From: DAOSVX01 sp964616495
Lineage (GTDB): Bacteria; Bacillota_I; Bacilli_A; RF39; UBA660
Assembly: GCA_964616495.1 (NCBI GenBank)
Contig: CAZTRF010000001.1
Span: forward strand, 1 to 64,000
Reading direction: 5' to 3'
DNA length: 64,000 nt
Below the pieces are notes generated by a model, which worked only from the letters and a program-made list of their open reading frames with translations, searched no databases and had not been told where the DNA came from. Below, piece after piece: positions 50,905-60,412 of the stretch. A program made the position numbers and the translations under genes. How positions within the stretch are numbered: position 1 is the first letter of the stretch; the number at the start of each line of letters is the position of its first letter.

Positions 50905-53517
50905 ATGTGGAAAGAACTTTCTAAAAAAACTAAAATGATCATTATTGGAATATTGTCTATTACCATTCTTTTAGTAGTGGGAATAACCTATGCCTATTTT
51001 ACAGCAGCCACCGTAGGAGGAAACGCCAGTGCCAATTCAATCCAATTACTAACTGGTACTCACGGAAATATAACTGTTAATTATCTTAATGGGAATGGCC
51101 TTATTAATATGAATAATGTTGATTTAAAAGAAAATGAAAAAGGAACCATAAAAAAAGAAATGGTTAAGTTTAGTGTAAATTATCCCGGCAGTGAAGAAGA
51201 AAATATATCAATTAATTGGAAAGAAGTAACTAATAACTTTTGTCAATATCAACTGGGAAATATATGTACTAATAACGATGAAGACAACTATGTTGGAGAT
51301 GAAATATATTTTGATTTATATGAGTGCAATACTCAAAGTGATTTACAAAATGCCACTACAACTATTTTGAATAATTGTACAAATATAACCAATGAAAATA
51401 ATAGTGCGCCTTTAACCGGGGAAGAAAAACAATTACAAAATGTAGAAGTTATCCCAATAATTAATGAAGTTAAATATTATATAATGATTTTAAATATTAA
51501 TAATCTAAATGTTTTGCAAGACTATAATCAAGGAAAAGCCTTTCAAGGAAGAATTGAAGTTGTCCTTCGTAATGAGTTTGTTTTAACTTTAAACTTAAAT
51601 GGAGGGGTTAGTGAAGATTTATTAACTCAAAACATTCGAACTGGTGAAACCATTATTCTTACCGAGCCAACTAAAGAAGATTATACTTTTATCGAATGGA
51701 AAGTAAATGTAGGAGGAACCGATGCTTTATTATCAGGAAATACTTTTACTATGGGTAAAGAAAATACAACCTTAAAAGCAATTTTTGCAAAAACCATCAC
51801 TGAATTTTCAGCTAATAACTTAATTACTTATGAAGAATTTAATCCAGAAGCAGATGGTTATTATAAAGTAGAACTATGGGGTGCAAAAGGTGGAAATTCT
51901 AATTATACTGGCGGAGCTGGAGCTTATGTTAGTGGTAGCATTGAAATGAAAGAGGGAGAAACCTACTATATTTATATTGGGGGTTTAGGTAACCTCACAA
52001 GTACCGGTGGATATAATGGTGGAGGAAGAGGGCAAAGCAAGAATCCATCTGGAATGAGTGGTGGTGGTGGTGGAGCCACTGACATCAGGTACTTTGGTAA
52101 CATAACCCCTTCGGCAGAGGAATTATTATGGAATTCTTCTTTAGGACTTAACTCTAGGATTATGGTTGCTGGTGGCGGAGGTGGCGGTGGAAATAACGGT
52201 GACGGAATAAGTGGCAATGGTGGAGCTGGTGGAAATACAATTGGTGGAAGCGGAACTTCATCAGGTTCTGACTGTTGTGGAAATTCTGCAAATGCTAGTT
52301 ATAATGGAAAAGGTGGTTCCCAAATTGCTGGGGGTAGTGGCGGTATGGCAGCTGGCAGTTTTGGTGTTGGAGCAATTGATTCTAATGTCAAAGGCGGTTC
52401 TGGTGGCGGTGGCTACTATGGAGGAGGCAGCGGATATTATGGCGGTGGCGGTGGCGGTGGTAGCTCATATATAAGTGGCTCTTTAGGAAGTATAGCTATT
52501 ACTGCATCTGACAATCGTACCGCTAAGTGTAGTGCTGAAGTTGCTGCATCAGATTTAACTTGCTCTTTCCACTATAGTGAAAAAGCATTTTACTTAACCA
52601 CTATGAATCAAGGAACGAATTCAGAAGCGGGAAAGGCAAAGATAACTTATGTAGGAAAACAATTAAATGTTCCAAGTTATAATATTAGTACTACCACAAC
52701 TTCCAGTAGTCCTTTAATTATCGATTACATGAATACTTATCAAGAAATAAACGTCTTGTCTTCAGGATATTATAAAATAGAATTATGGGGAGCAAGTGGA
52801 GCAACATATAGCACAAGCTGGGCGCCTTCTGGAAAAGGTGGCTATACGCAAGGCACAATATACATGGAGCAGGGAGAAAAATACTACGCTTTTGTTGGAA
52901 GCGAAGGACTAAGAAGAAATACCATTAATGGTGGTTATAATGGGGGTGGCGAGGCCTTAAGTAACTATGCTGCTGGTGGTGGTGGAGCCACTGATATTAG
53001 GTACTTTAGTACAACACCGTCTATTGAACAATTACAATGGAATTCCCCTTTAGGATTAAATAATCGTATTATGGTAGCTGGTGGTGGCGGTGCTGGTGGC
53101 TATAATGGAGATAATAAATATGGTACTGGTGGGGCTGGTGGAGGATTAACCGGTGGTACAGGAACTATTGGAATTTTAAATTCGACCTATTGGGTTGTAG
53201 AAGCAGATTCTTCTAGCAATTGGACAAGAGGTACCGGAGGAACACAAAATGCTGGAGGAACCAATTATCCAGTAGGAGGCTTTGGTGTTCCAGGAACTCC
53301 AGGAGGAACAACATATTCTGGGGCTGGTGGTGGTTATTATACTGGTGGTGGCGGTTATTATGGTGGTGGTGCTGGTGGCGGATCTTCATATATTAGTGGC
53401 CATTCAGGATGCACAACCCATTTAAATGGCAAAACTTTTGCTTCTACTGAAACTACTTCAGGAGTAAAATCTGGGAATGGTCAAGCCAAAATAACATATA
53501 TTGGAAATAGTCTTTAA
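50905..53517 (+). CDS. Glycine-rich repeat surface protein (870 aa)
   Basis: Probable exported protein of 870 residues. Signal/anchor helix ending VGITYAYFTAATVGG (SipW-type signal region), a TasA-like beta-rich N-terminal domain to ~220, one InlB-type repeat (LTLNLNGG...YTFIEWK), then two large glycine-rich domains (~290-570 and ~590-870). Each contains YYKVELWGAKGG or YYKIELWGASGA, GGGGGATDIRYF, RIMVAGGGGG, GGGYYGGGSGY and SSYISG, and closes with AKITYIG. The tandem domains are about 45% alike by eye. The gene sits between the queA operon and tgt, which are adjacent in Bacillus. It is related in plan to 34440-36287. Confidence 0.82.
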   Translation: MWKELSKKTKMIIIGILSITILLVVGITYAYFTAATVGGNASANSIQLLTGTHGNITVNYLNGNGLINMNNVDLKENEKGTIKKEMVKFSVNYPGSEEENISINWKEVTNNFCQYQLGNICTNNDEDNYVGDEIYFDLYECNTQSDLQNATTTILNNCTNITNENNSAPLTGEEKQLQNVEVIPIINEVKYYIMILNINNLNVLQDYNQGKAFQGRIEVVLRNEFVLTLNLNGGVSEDLLTQNIRTGETIILTEPTKEDYTFIEWKVNVGGTDALLSGNTFTMGKENTTLKAIFAKTITEFSANNLITYEEFNPEADGYYKVELWGAKGGNSNYTGGAGAYVSGSIEMKEGETYYIYIGGLGNLTSTGGYNGGGRGQSKNPSGMSGGGGGATDIRYFGNITPSAEELLWNSSLGLNSRIMVAGGGGGGGNNGDGISGNGGAGGNTIGGSGTSSGSDCCGNSANASYNGKGGSQIAGGSGGMAAGSFGVGAIDSNVKGGSGGGGYYGGGSGYYGGGGGGGSSYISGSLGSIAITASDNRTAKCSAEVAASDLTCSFHYSEKAFYLTTMNQGTNSEAGKAKITYVGKQLNVPSYNISTTTTSSSPLIIDYMNTYQEINVLSSGYYKIELWGASGATYSTSWAPSGKGGYTQGTIYMEQGEKYYAFVGSEGLRRNTINGGYNGGGEALSNYAAGGGGATDIRYFSTTPSIEQLQWNSPLGLNNRIMVAGGGGAGGYNGDNKYGTGGAGGGLTGGTGTIGILNSTYWVVEADSSSNWTRGTGGTQNAGGTNYPVGGFGVPGTPGGTTYSGAGGGYYTGGGGYYGGGAGGGSSYISGHSGCTTHLNGKTFASTETTSGVKSGNGQAKITYIGNSL

Positions 53518-53550
53518 AAAATGAATGGTAACTATTCATTTTTTTTGTTA
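53517..53550 (+). terminator. Terminator after the glycine-rich gene
   Basis: AAAAATGAAT (53517-53526) / ATTCATTTTT (53534-53543), 7-base loop, T run. Confidence 0.8.
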
Positions 53551-53570
53551 TACTTATAAAAGTGATTATT

Positions 53571-54689
53571 ATGAAAGTTAAATATGAATTATTAAAAGAA
53601 GAAAAACATAGTAAAGGTCGTTTAGGAACAATCGAAACTAATTATGGTAAATATGATACTCCTATGTTTATGCCTGTAGGAACCAAAGCTACAGTAAAGA
53701 CTCTAAGTCCTGAAGAATTAAAAGATTTAAATGCCGGCATTATTTTATCAAACACTTATCATTTATGGTGTCGTCCTGGAGCCGATTTAATTGATAAAGC
53801 AGGAGGTCTTCATAAATTTATGAATTGGAATGGACCAATATTAACTGATAGTGGCGGTTTTCAGGTTTTTAGTTTGGCCAAACCAAAAGATATTACTGAT
53901 GAAGGAGTAAAATTTAAAAACCATTTAAATGGTGATATTATTATGCTTACTCCTGAAAAATCAATTGAAGTTCAAAATAAGTTAGATAGTGATATAGCCA
54001 TGAGTTTTGATGAATGTGCTTTTTATCCAGCTACTAGAGAATATATTGAAAAAAGCCTAGAAAGAACTCTAGACTGGGCCAGAAGAGGCAAAGCTGTATT
54101 TAACAACCCTCGTCAATCATTATTTGGCATAGTTCAAGGAGGAGAATATACCGATTTAAGAGAAAAAAGTGCTCAAGAACTAGTTAAAATTGGCTTTGAC
54201 GGTTATTCAATAGGAGGAACCAGCGTTGGTGAACCTAAAGATGTTATGTATAAAATGATTGAAGATGGCATTCGTTATCTACCTAATGATAAAGTTAGAT
54301 ATTTAATGGGTGTTGGAGAACCAATAGATATTATTGAAGGGGTTATTAGAGGAATTGATCTTTTTGATTGTGTAAGTCCCACTAGAGTAGCTCGTCATGG
54401 CAATTTTTATACTCCTTATGGAAGAATGAATATTACAAATAATAAATATCGTGAAGATTTCACCCCTTTATCTGACACTTGCGATTGTTATGCTTGTAAG
54501 CATTATACTAAAGCCTATATTAGACACTTAATGGTAGAAAAAGAAACCTTTGGAGCAAGACTATTATCTATTCATAATATTAGATTCTTGACTAAATTAA
54601 CCGAAGATATTAGAACATCTATTAAAAATGATACACTCTTAGAATTCAGAAAACAAGTGTTAAAAGATTATTATCATATTGAAAATTAA
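53571..54689 (+). CDS. tgt: Queuine/preQ1 tRNA-guanine transglycosylase
   Basis: Canonical bacterial Tgt of 372 residues that swaps G34 for preQ1 in GUN tRNAs, the step before QueA. LTDSGGFQVFSL (Asp93), AMSFDECAFYP, SIGGTSVGEPK (base-binding loop), LFDCVSPTRVARHG (catalytic Asp) and the zinc motif CDCYACKHY with a downstream His are all present. ATG 53571 is preferred to the GTG nine bases earlier. In Bacillus it follows queA directly. The divergent copy at 9159 differs in the base-binding loop. Confidence 0.96.
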   Translation: MKVKYELLKEEKHSKGRLGTIETNYGKYDTPMFMPVGTKATVKTLSPEELKDLNAGIILSNTYHLWCRPGADLIDKAGGLHKFMNWNGPILTDSGGFQVFSLAKPKDITDEGVKFKNHLNGDIIMLTPEKSIEVQNKLDSDIAMSFDECAFYPATREYIEKSLERTLDWARRGKAVFNNPRQSLFGIVQGGEYTDLREKSAQELVKIGFDGYSIGGTSVGEPKDVMYKMIEDGIRYLPNDKVRYLMGVGEPIDIIEGVIRGIDLFDCVSPTRVARHGNFYTPYGRMNITNNKYREDFTPLSDTCDCYACKHYTKAYIRHLMVEKETFGARLLSIHNIRFLTKLTEDIRTSIKNDTLLEFRKQVLKDYYHIEN

Positions 54690-54729
54690 TTAACTATTTG
54701 ATAATATTTAAAAGTAGGGAAGTGGGATT

Positions 54730-55041
54730 ATGAATATTAAAAAAGTTATAATAATAATGACTATTATAGCAATATTTTTAATAATAGGAATTCCTACTAT
54801 GGCCAAATTAAAAGATGAACAAGATAAAAGTATTGAATTGGTTATTACAAATAAGATAAAAGATAATGCTAATAGGTGTTGGAATACCAACACCTGTACC
54901 TCTAATAAGGTTTATCTAAAAGACTTATATAATTTAGGATATTTAGAACAGATTATTAATCCTAAAACTAAAGAATATATAAGCGAAGAGTCATATGCTA
55001 TTAAAGAAAGTAACTTAGTAAAGGTAACTATTATTTATTAA
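54730..55041 (+). CDS. Pilin-like small membrane-anchored protein
   Basis: A 103-residue protein with an N-terminal hydrophobic helix (~5-24) and a small ectodomain. The closing pattern KVYLKDLYNLGYLEQIINPKTKE resembles type IV pseudopilin C-terminal regions of Bacillota, and two Cys (RCWNTNTCTS) could form a disulphide. No classical prepilin peptidase site is visible, so the pilin assignment is tentative. It could be a substrate for the Tad-type motor at 29.8-33.7 kb. Its coding region contains a 9-bp palindrome (54874-54895). It converges on the next gene with an 11-base overlap. Confidence 0.5.
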   Translation: MNIKKVIIIMTIIAIFLIIGIPTMAKLKDEQDKSIELVITNKIKDNANRCWNTNTCTSNKVYLKDLYNLGYLEQIINPKTKEYISEESYAIKESNLVKVTIIY

Positions 55042-55402
55042 TAGTTTCTTTTTTTTGAGCTTTTCCAATCATCCCGCCTAATACGTTGAATAAAGCTATT
55101 ATTGAATAATAAGTTAATAGCTTTAAGTTATAGTTTGGATTATAAAAAATAAAATTAATAATATATAAAATTAATATTGATAATACTCCTATTTTAAGCC
55201 CTTCAAAATACCCCTTTTTAGTAGTTTTTTTACCATGAACTAGTCCAGTCATTAATGATAACACTCCTACCAATATAATCATCAAAATGGATATTAAATT
55301 GCTTTCTAAGCCTATTAATTGCAATAATGATAACAAAAGACTTATTAATAGAATGCCACCTATATAAATTCCAATACATTTTAAATATTTTAATAGTTTC
55401 AT
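55031..55402 (-). CDS. TIGR04086/YrzE-like membrane protein
   Basis: A 123-residue protein with four membrane helices and the turn LTGLVHGKKTTKKGYFEGLKIG. This family sits next to tgt/yajC/spoVB in many Bacillota, as it does here. Function unknown. It is on the opposite strand to most genes of the region. Confidence 0.7.
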   Translation of the reverse strand: MKLLKYLKCIGIYIGGILLISLLLSLLQLIGLESNLISILMIILVGVLSLMTGLVHGKKTTKKGYFEGLKIGVLSILILYIINFIFYNPNYNLKLLTYYSIIALFNVLGGMIGKAQKKETINK

Positions 55403-55465
55403 AATTCACCTAATTAATATTATGACTAAAATATTAAAATATGTTTCATAATAGTGATAGGTGAT

Positions 55466-56116
55466 ATGATGGAATTATTAAATATTGTATTTAGGACCGG
55501 ATTTTTTTATTTTTTTATTGTTATTGCTTACCGCATAATGGGTAAAAGAGAAGTAGGGCAATTAGGAATTATCGATTTAATAGTCTCTATTTTAATAGCT
55601 GAATTAGTAGCTATAAGTATCGAAAAAATTGAAAATAATATTTTATTTACCATTATTCCAATATTGCTTTTAGTTATTTTAGAAGTAATATTGGCTAAAA
55701 TATCTTTAAAATCTAGAAAATTTAGAAGTATGATTAGTGGCAAACCATCAACAATTATCTTAAATGGTAAAATTAATTATAAAGAAATGGTTCGTCAAAG
55801 ATACTGCCTAGATGATTTATTGCTTCATTTAAGACAATTAAAAGTTAAGAGTCTAGATGAAGTGGAGTATGCTGTCTTAGAAACAAATGGTAAATTATCG
55901 GTATTTAAATATAATTTGTTTAAAACTAAAAGTAATTATCCCATCGCCCTCATTATAGATGGTAAAATTCAATATCAAGCTTTAAAAGACCTTAATAAAA
56001 CTCCCACTTGGTTAATTAAGAAAATAGAAGATATGAATATAAAAGTAGATGATATTTTTTATGCTTTTTATAAGAAACTAGGACTTTATATAATTAGAAA
56101 TACTGATCTTAGATAA
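55466..56116 (+). CDS. DUF421 (YetF-like) membrane protein
   Basis: A 216-residue protein: three N-terminal helices, then a cytoplasmic YetF domain (YRIMGKREVGQLGIIDLIVSILIAELVAISIE; SGKPSTIILNGKI; RQLKVKSLDEVEYAVLETNGKLSVFK). YetF-family proteins in Bacillus have been linked to spore membranes and germinant-receptor function; the role here is unknown. ATG 55466 follows AGGTGAT. The 3' end overlaps the convergent flippase gene by 39 bases. Confidence 0.85.
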   Translation: MMELLNIVFRTGFFYFFIVIAYRIMGKREVGQLGIIDLIVSILIAELVAISIEKIENNILFTIIPILLLVILEVILAKISLKSRKFRSMISGKPSTIILNGKINYKEMVRQRYCLDDLLLHLRQLKVKSLDEVEYAVLETNGKLSVFKYNLFKTKSNYPIALIIDGKIQYQALKDLNKTPTWLIKKIEDMNIKVDDIFYAFYKKLGLYIIRNTDLR

Positions 56117-57400
56117 TTCTTTTTTTAGGAATGCATAGTTAAATCCTACTACAATAAAAATATTAATTATTTCACTAATAATTAAGCTATAAAGGCCTAT
56201 TTTTAAATAAGAAAAAACTATTAAAGATAGACTTTTAATAATTGTTCCTATTAAAGTTATTTTAAAGGTAGTGCCTGCCTTATCAATGGCCTGTAAACTG
56301 CTTATAAGGGGTCCCTCTAAATAAAAAATAGTAAAGAAAGGAATTAAGGCCTTTAAATATTTAATTCCTTTAGTGGTATTATAAACAGCCTCTAATATGG
56401 GATTGGCAAACAAAAAGATTAAAGTATTAATAGCAATACCAATTAATAAAGAAAAAATAAGCCCTTCCTTAATTCTTTTTTTAACCATTCTAAAATTTCC
56501 TTGATAATAAAGTTTGCTTATTTCAGGTATAAGAGATTGACTAATGGCACTTATAAAAAAAGAAGGAATCATTAAAAGCGTAATAACATAGGCATTATAA
56601 ATACCATATTCAGAAATAATAAAATGCTTGGAATAACCAACTGATAATAAAATGTTAGTCAAAATAATAGGCTCAAAAAAGTATCCAACATTGCCAATAA
56701 ATCTTGATGATACAGTAGGAATACTTATTTTAAAAATTTCTTTAATGGTATATAAATCCGGTTTAACATCATTTTTAGTTATTTTGACTCTTTTAGGAAA
56801 ATAAATAATAAAAATAATAATCGAAATAGTTTCAGATAAAATGCTTATTAAAATAAGCCCATTGACAGTAATTAAGGTTCCATATTTTAGTAATTTTGGT
56901 AATATTAAAAGAACTATTCCTAATTTAAAGGCTTGTTCAACGATATTAGAAATAGTATGAGGCATCATTTGTTGTTTACCAAAAAAATATCCTCTAATTA
57001 AACTAGATAAACTAATAAAAGGTAAGACTAAACTCATCGATATTAGAAGTGTTTTGGTCTTTTCTTCATGTAATAGTACTTCACTAATATAAGAAGAAGA
57101 AAAAACAATAATTAAAATAATTATTAAATTAATACCTATAATAACAGGAACCATAGAAAGAAGAACATTAAGACTTCTTTTTTTACCTTCGGCTACCACC
57201 TTAGAAATGGCTATGGGAAGTCCTAAAGTAGCAATACTCACCATTAAACTATAACTAGGTATAACAAGCATATATAAAGCAATTCCTTCTTCTCCAACAA
57301 TTCTTGTATAAACTATTCTAATAATAAAACCTAATAATTTAGTAAATACTCCTCCTACCATTAAAATAAAGGTTGTTTTAAAAAATTTATTTTTAAACAT
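56078..57400 (-). CDS. SpoVB/MurJ-like polysaccharide flippase (MVF family)
   Basis: A 440-residue polytopic protein of the MOP/MVF superfamily with 12-14 helices, opening FFKTTFILMVGGVFTKLLGFIIRIVYTRIVGEEGIALYMLV as in SpoVB/YtgP proteins. SpoVB-type proteins flip lipid-linked wall precursors. In Bacillus spoVB occupies the same place between yrzE and comN. Transcription is opposite to comN; the short AT-rich gap between them must hold both promoters. Confidence 0.85.
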   Translation of the reverse strand: MFKNKFFKTTFILMVGGVFTKLLGFIIRIVYTRIVGEEGIALYMLVIPSYSLMVSIATLGLPIAISKVVAEGKKRSLNVLLSMVPVIIGINLIIILIIVFSSSYISEVLLHEEKTKTLLISMSLVLPFISLSSLIRGYFFGKQQMMPHTISNIVEQAFKLGIVLLILPKLLKYGTLITVNGLILISILSETISIIIFIIYFPKRVKITKNDVKPDLYTIKEIFKISIPTVSSRFIGNVGYFFEPIILTNILLSVGYSKHFIISEYGIYNAYVITLLMIPSFFISAISQSLIPEISKLYYQGNFRMVKKRIKEGLIFSLLIGIAINTLIFLFANPILEAVYNTTKGIKYLKALIPFFTIFYLEGPLISSLQAIDKAGTTFKITLIGTIIKSLSLIVFSYLKIGLYSLIISEIINIFIVVGFNYAFLKKELSKISISNYIKS

Positions 57401-57483
57401 ATTTTCATCCTTTTATAAAACAAATAAATGTTATATAATAAAAATGTATGAAATAAATTATAATTTATTAAGGAGTGTTCATT

Positions 57484-57771
57484 ATGGATGATATTAAATT
57501 TAGTTCTTTAACTGAGTTATACCAAAGAGTAAGCCCTGCTTTAAAATGTCGAGCCGAAGAAATTAGGAAACATAATATTCCTTATATAAAAGAAGAAGAT
57601 ATTTGGAACTATTTAAAAGAACATACTTGGAATACTTCAAAAGAGCTAACTCTTGACCAAATGGTTGATGATATTCTAAATGCCGATCATTATTTGGTTG
57701 ATGAATATTTAAAAGATAAAATGGTACGAATTAAAAGAGAAGTCAATATTGATGATGATAATCTTTTATAA
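57484..57771 (+). CDS. comN: ComN-type post-transcriptional regulator
   Basis: A 95-residue protein of the ComN family: LTELYQRVSPALKCRAEEIRKHNIPYIKEEDIWNYLKEHTW followed by LDQMVDDILNADHYLVDEYL. In Bacillus ComN acts on comER mRNA and binds DivIVA; the gene lies between spoVB and secDF. secDF is missing here and the ppGpp synthetase gene follows after 9 bases. ATG 57484 after AAGGAG is used. Confidence 0.85.
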   Translation: MDDIKFSSLTELYQRVSPALKCRAEEIRKHNIPYIKEEDIWNYLKEHTWNTSKELTLDQMVDDILNADHYLVDEYLKDKMVRIKREVNIDDDNLL

Positions 57772-57780
57772 GGTGATGAA

Positions 57781-59928
57781 ATGGAAAAAAATATAACAAT
57801 TGATGATTTAATTTCTAAAATGGATGGTTTAGTAGAATCTAAAAAAGAATTAGATGATATTAATGAGGCTTATCTGTTTGCTAAAGAAAGTCACAAAGGG
57901 AAAAAAAGAAAAACTAACGAGGAATTTATTACTCATCCTTTGAATGTGGCTTATATTTTAGCTGGTTTAAATGTTGACACCAAAACAATAGTAGCTGCTT
58001 TATTACATGAAACAATTAATCATGGTTCTTCTACTTATGAAAGCATCTGTGATACATTTGGGAGTGAAATAGCTAATATAGTTTTATCTATATCTAAAAT
58101 TAACAAATTAGAATTAACCGATGATTCAGAATCATCAAGTATTTATTTAAGAAAAATATTGGTAGGACTTTCAGAAGATGTTCGAGTTTTGTTTATAAAA
58201 TTAGCCGATCGCCTTCACAATATGAGAACTGTTTATGCGTTAACACCGGAAGAACAAAAGCAAAAGGCCAACGAAACAATGAAAGTTTTAATTCCCATTG
58301 CCCATCGTTTAGGTATTAATAAAATTAAAAGTGAATTAGAAGACCTATGTCTAAAATATTTAAAACCTGATGTTTATGCCGATATTGAAAAAGAATTGAC
58401 TAAAGGTAGAGCCGAATTAAATGAAGTTTTAAATGAGATGAAAGAAAATATTTCTAATATTTTAATTGATTATGGGCTTCGTTTTGAAATAAAAGGCCGC
58501 GTCAAAAGCATTAATAGTATATATGAAAAATTGGCTAAAGGGCGTAAATTTAGTGATATATATGATATTTTAGCTTTAAGAATATTGCTTCCTAAAGAAA
58601 ATGATTGCTATTTAGCGGTAGGTCTTATCCATGCCAAATATCGTCCCATTCCTAAAAGATTTAAAGATTATATTGCTATGCCTAAAGAAAATATGTATCA
58701 AAGTCTTCATACAACTGTCTTTGGGATAGATGGTTATTTATTTGAAATTCAATTACGTACATATGAAATGGATGAAATAGCCGAAAAGGGGATTGCTTCT
58801 CATTGGTCATATAAAGAATCTGGTACTCAAAAAATTCAAAATATGATGGAACAAAAGCTAGAAATGTTCAGAAATCTAATTGAAGCAAATAGTGATACTT
58901 TAAATGATGAAACCCTTACTAATATCTCTAATGAATATATTAGTAATTTAATTTATGTCTATACTCCTAAGGGAGATGTCGTAGAGCTTCCCGAAGGGGC
59001 AACACCAATAGACTTTGCCTATCGAATTCACTCAGGAGTAGGAGATACAATGGTTGGAGCCTTAGTTAATGATCAAATAGTTCCTCTAGATCATAGTCTT
59101 TCTGATGGCGATATAGTTAAAATTAGAATTGATAAAAACTCTCATCCTAAAGAAGATTGGTTAAAAATTGTTAAAACCACTCAAGCCAAAGATAAAATAA
59201 AAGCTTATTTTAGTAAACAAGATAAAATTGAATATATAAAAAAAGGGGAGCTTTTATTAGATAAGGAACTTAAGAAAAGAAAAATATCAGCTAATAGTAT
59301 TTTAGATGAGGAAGCTTTAAACAAAATATTTAAAGGTTTAAAATTAAAAGATTTAGACGATTTATATTTAGCTATTGGAACATTAAGATATTTACCTAGT
59401 TATATTATTGAATACAATTCAAAAGAAAAAGATGAGTTAAAAGATCCTTTACTTATGAGAAATAGAGGAACTATTCTTAAAGAAAAAATTTATAATGGCA
59501 ATATTATAGTAAGTGGCTGTGATGATATAAAAGTAACTATTGCTAATTGTTGCAAACCAGTTAAAGGAGACACCATAGTAGGATATATTACAAAGGGTCG
59601 AGGAGTAAGTGTTCATTTAAAAGATTGTCCTAATATTAGTAGTAACGAAGACCGCTTTATTGATGTTAAATGGAATGAAGAAAATGATAACTTTTATTAT
59701 ACTGATGTTACTATTGAAACTGATTCTTTAAGTGATCATTTAATGGAAATAATTAGTAAGACTGGCCAAAAAGAAGTATTTATTGAAAGCATTAATAAAA
59801 AAGAAATAGAAAATGGAATTAATTATACTTTAACGGTCAAACTTAAAACTTTAAAAGAACTAAACAGTTATCTTCTAGACTTAGAAAAACTAAACTATAT
59901 TAAAAAAGTAGGGAGGACAAATAAGTGA
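57781..59928 (+). CDS. relA: RelA/SpoT homologue, predicted (p)ppGpp synthetase only
   Basis: A 715-residue long RSH with HD, synthetase, TGS (~390-450), helical/zinc-finger region and C-terminal ACT domain. Synthetase residues are intact: RVKSINSIYEK, FSDIYDILALRILL (Asp262), KRFKDYIAMPKENMYQSLHTTVFG and FEIQLRT (Glu322). The hydrolase site is degraded: HD...ED reads HETINH (His76, Glu77, Asn80, His81), although THP and ADRLHNMRT remain. It should make but not degrade alarmone; the 17291 protein has the complementary set. It sits at the usual rel position before dtd, with a GTGA overlap. Confidence 0.92.
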   Translation: MEKNITIDDLISKMDGLVESKKELDDINEAYLFAKESHKGKKRKTNEEFITHPLNVAYILAGLNVDTKTIVAALLHETINHGSSTYESICDTFGSEIANIVLSISKINKLELTDDSESSSIYLRKILVGLSEDVRVLFIKLADRLHNMRTVYALTPEEQKQKANETMKVLIPIAHRLGINKIKSELEDLCLKYLKPDVYADIEKELTKGRAELNEVLNEMKENISNILIDYGLRFEIKGRVKSINSIYEKLAKGRKFSDIYDILALRILLPKENDCYLAVGLIHAKYRPIPKRFKDYIAMPKENMYQSLHTTVFGIDGYLFEIQLRTYEMDEIAEKGIASHWSYKESGTQKIQNMMEQKLEMFRNLIEANSDTLNDETLTNISNEYISNLIYVYTPKGDVVELPEGATPIDFAYRIHSGVGDTMVGALVNDQIVPLDHSLSDGDIVKIRIDKNSHPKEDWLKIVKTTQAKDKIKAYFSKQDKIEYIKKGELLLDKELKKRKISANSILDEEALNKIFKGLKLKDLDDLYLAIGTLRYLPSYIIEYNSKEKDELKDPLLMRNRGTILKEKIYNGNIIVSGCDDIKVTIANCCKPVKGDTIVGYITKGRGVSVHLKDCPNISSNEDRFIDVKWNEENDNFYYTDVTIETDSLSDHLMEIISKTGQKEVFIESINKKEIENGINYTLTVKLKTLKELNSYLLDLEKLNYIKKVGRTNK

Positions 59929-60374
59929 GAGTCCTAGTTCAAAGAAGCAAACATAGTACGGTATCAGTTAATAATAAAATAGTAGGGGAAATTGATAAAG
60001 GATTAGTTCTTTTAGTAGGATTTACTCATCATGATACCGTTAAAGAGATTGACTATTTAATAAATAAAATAATTAATTTAAGAATTTTTGATGATGAAAA
60101 TGGTATTATGAATAGAAGTGTTTTAGATGTTGGTGGAAGTGTTTTATCAATATCTCAATTTACTTTATATGCTGATACAAAAAAAGGACATCGTCCTAGC
60201 TATTTAGAAAGTCTTAATAAAGAAGAAGCCAGCATTCTATATGATACCTTTAATGAGCGTATGTCAGATAAAATACTCTTGGAAAAAGGCATATTTCATG
60301 AAGAAATGTTAGTTAATATAGAAAATGATGGACCAATAACCATTATGTTAGATAGTGCTAATTACAAGATATAA
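59925..60374 (+). CDS. dtd: D-aminoacyl-tRNA deacylase
   Basis: A 149-residue proofreading enzyme that frees tRNA from D-amino acids and misacylated glycine. MRVLVQRSKHSTVSVNN at the start, the active-site SISQFTLYADTKKGHRPSY and the C-terminal NDGPITIMLDS (GP motif) are canonical. GTG start whose last bases overlap the relA stop (GTGA), so translation is coupled. Confidence 0.96.
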   Translation: MRVLVQRSKHSTVSVNNKIVGEIDKGLVLLVGFTHHDTVKEIDYLINKIINLRIFDDENGIMNRSVLDVGGSVLSISQFTLYADTKKGHRPSYLESLNKEEASILYDTFNERMSDKILLEKGIFHEEMLVNIENDGPITIMLDSANYKI

Positions 60375-60412
60375 ATAAGAAAAAATTATAAAATAATATC
60401 AAAATATAAAGG

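Noticed and set aside
34440..53517. CRISPR-like regular repeats
   Set aside because: The repeated GGTGGTGG-type tracts are coding glycine runs without spacer structure; no cas genes.
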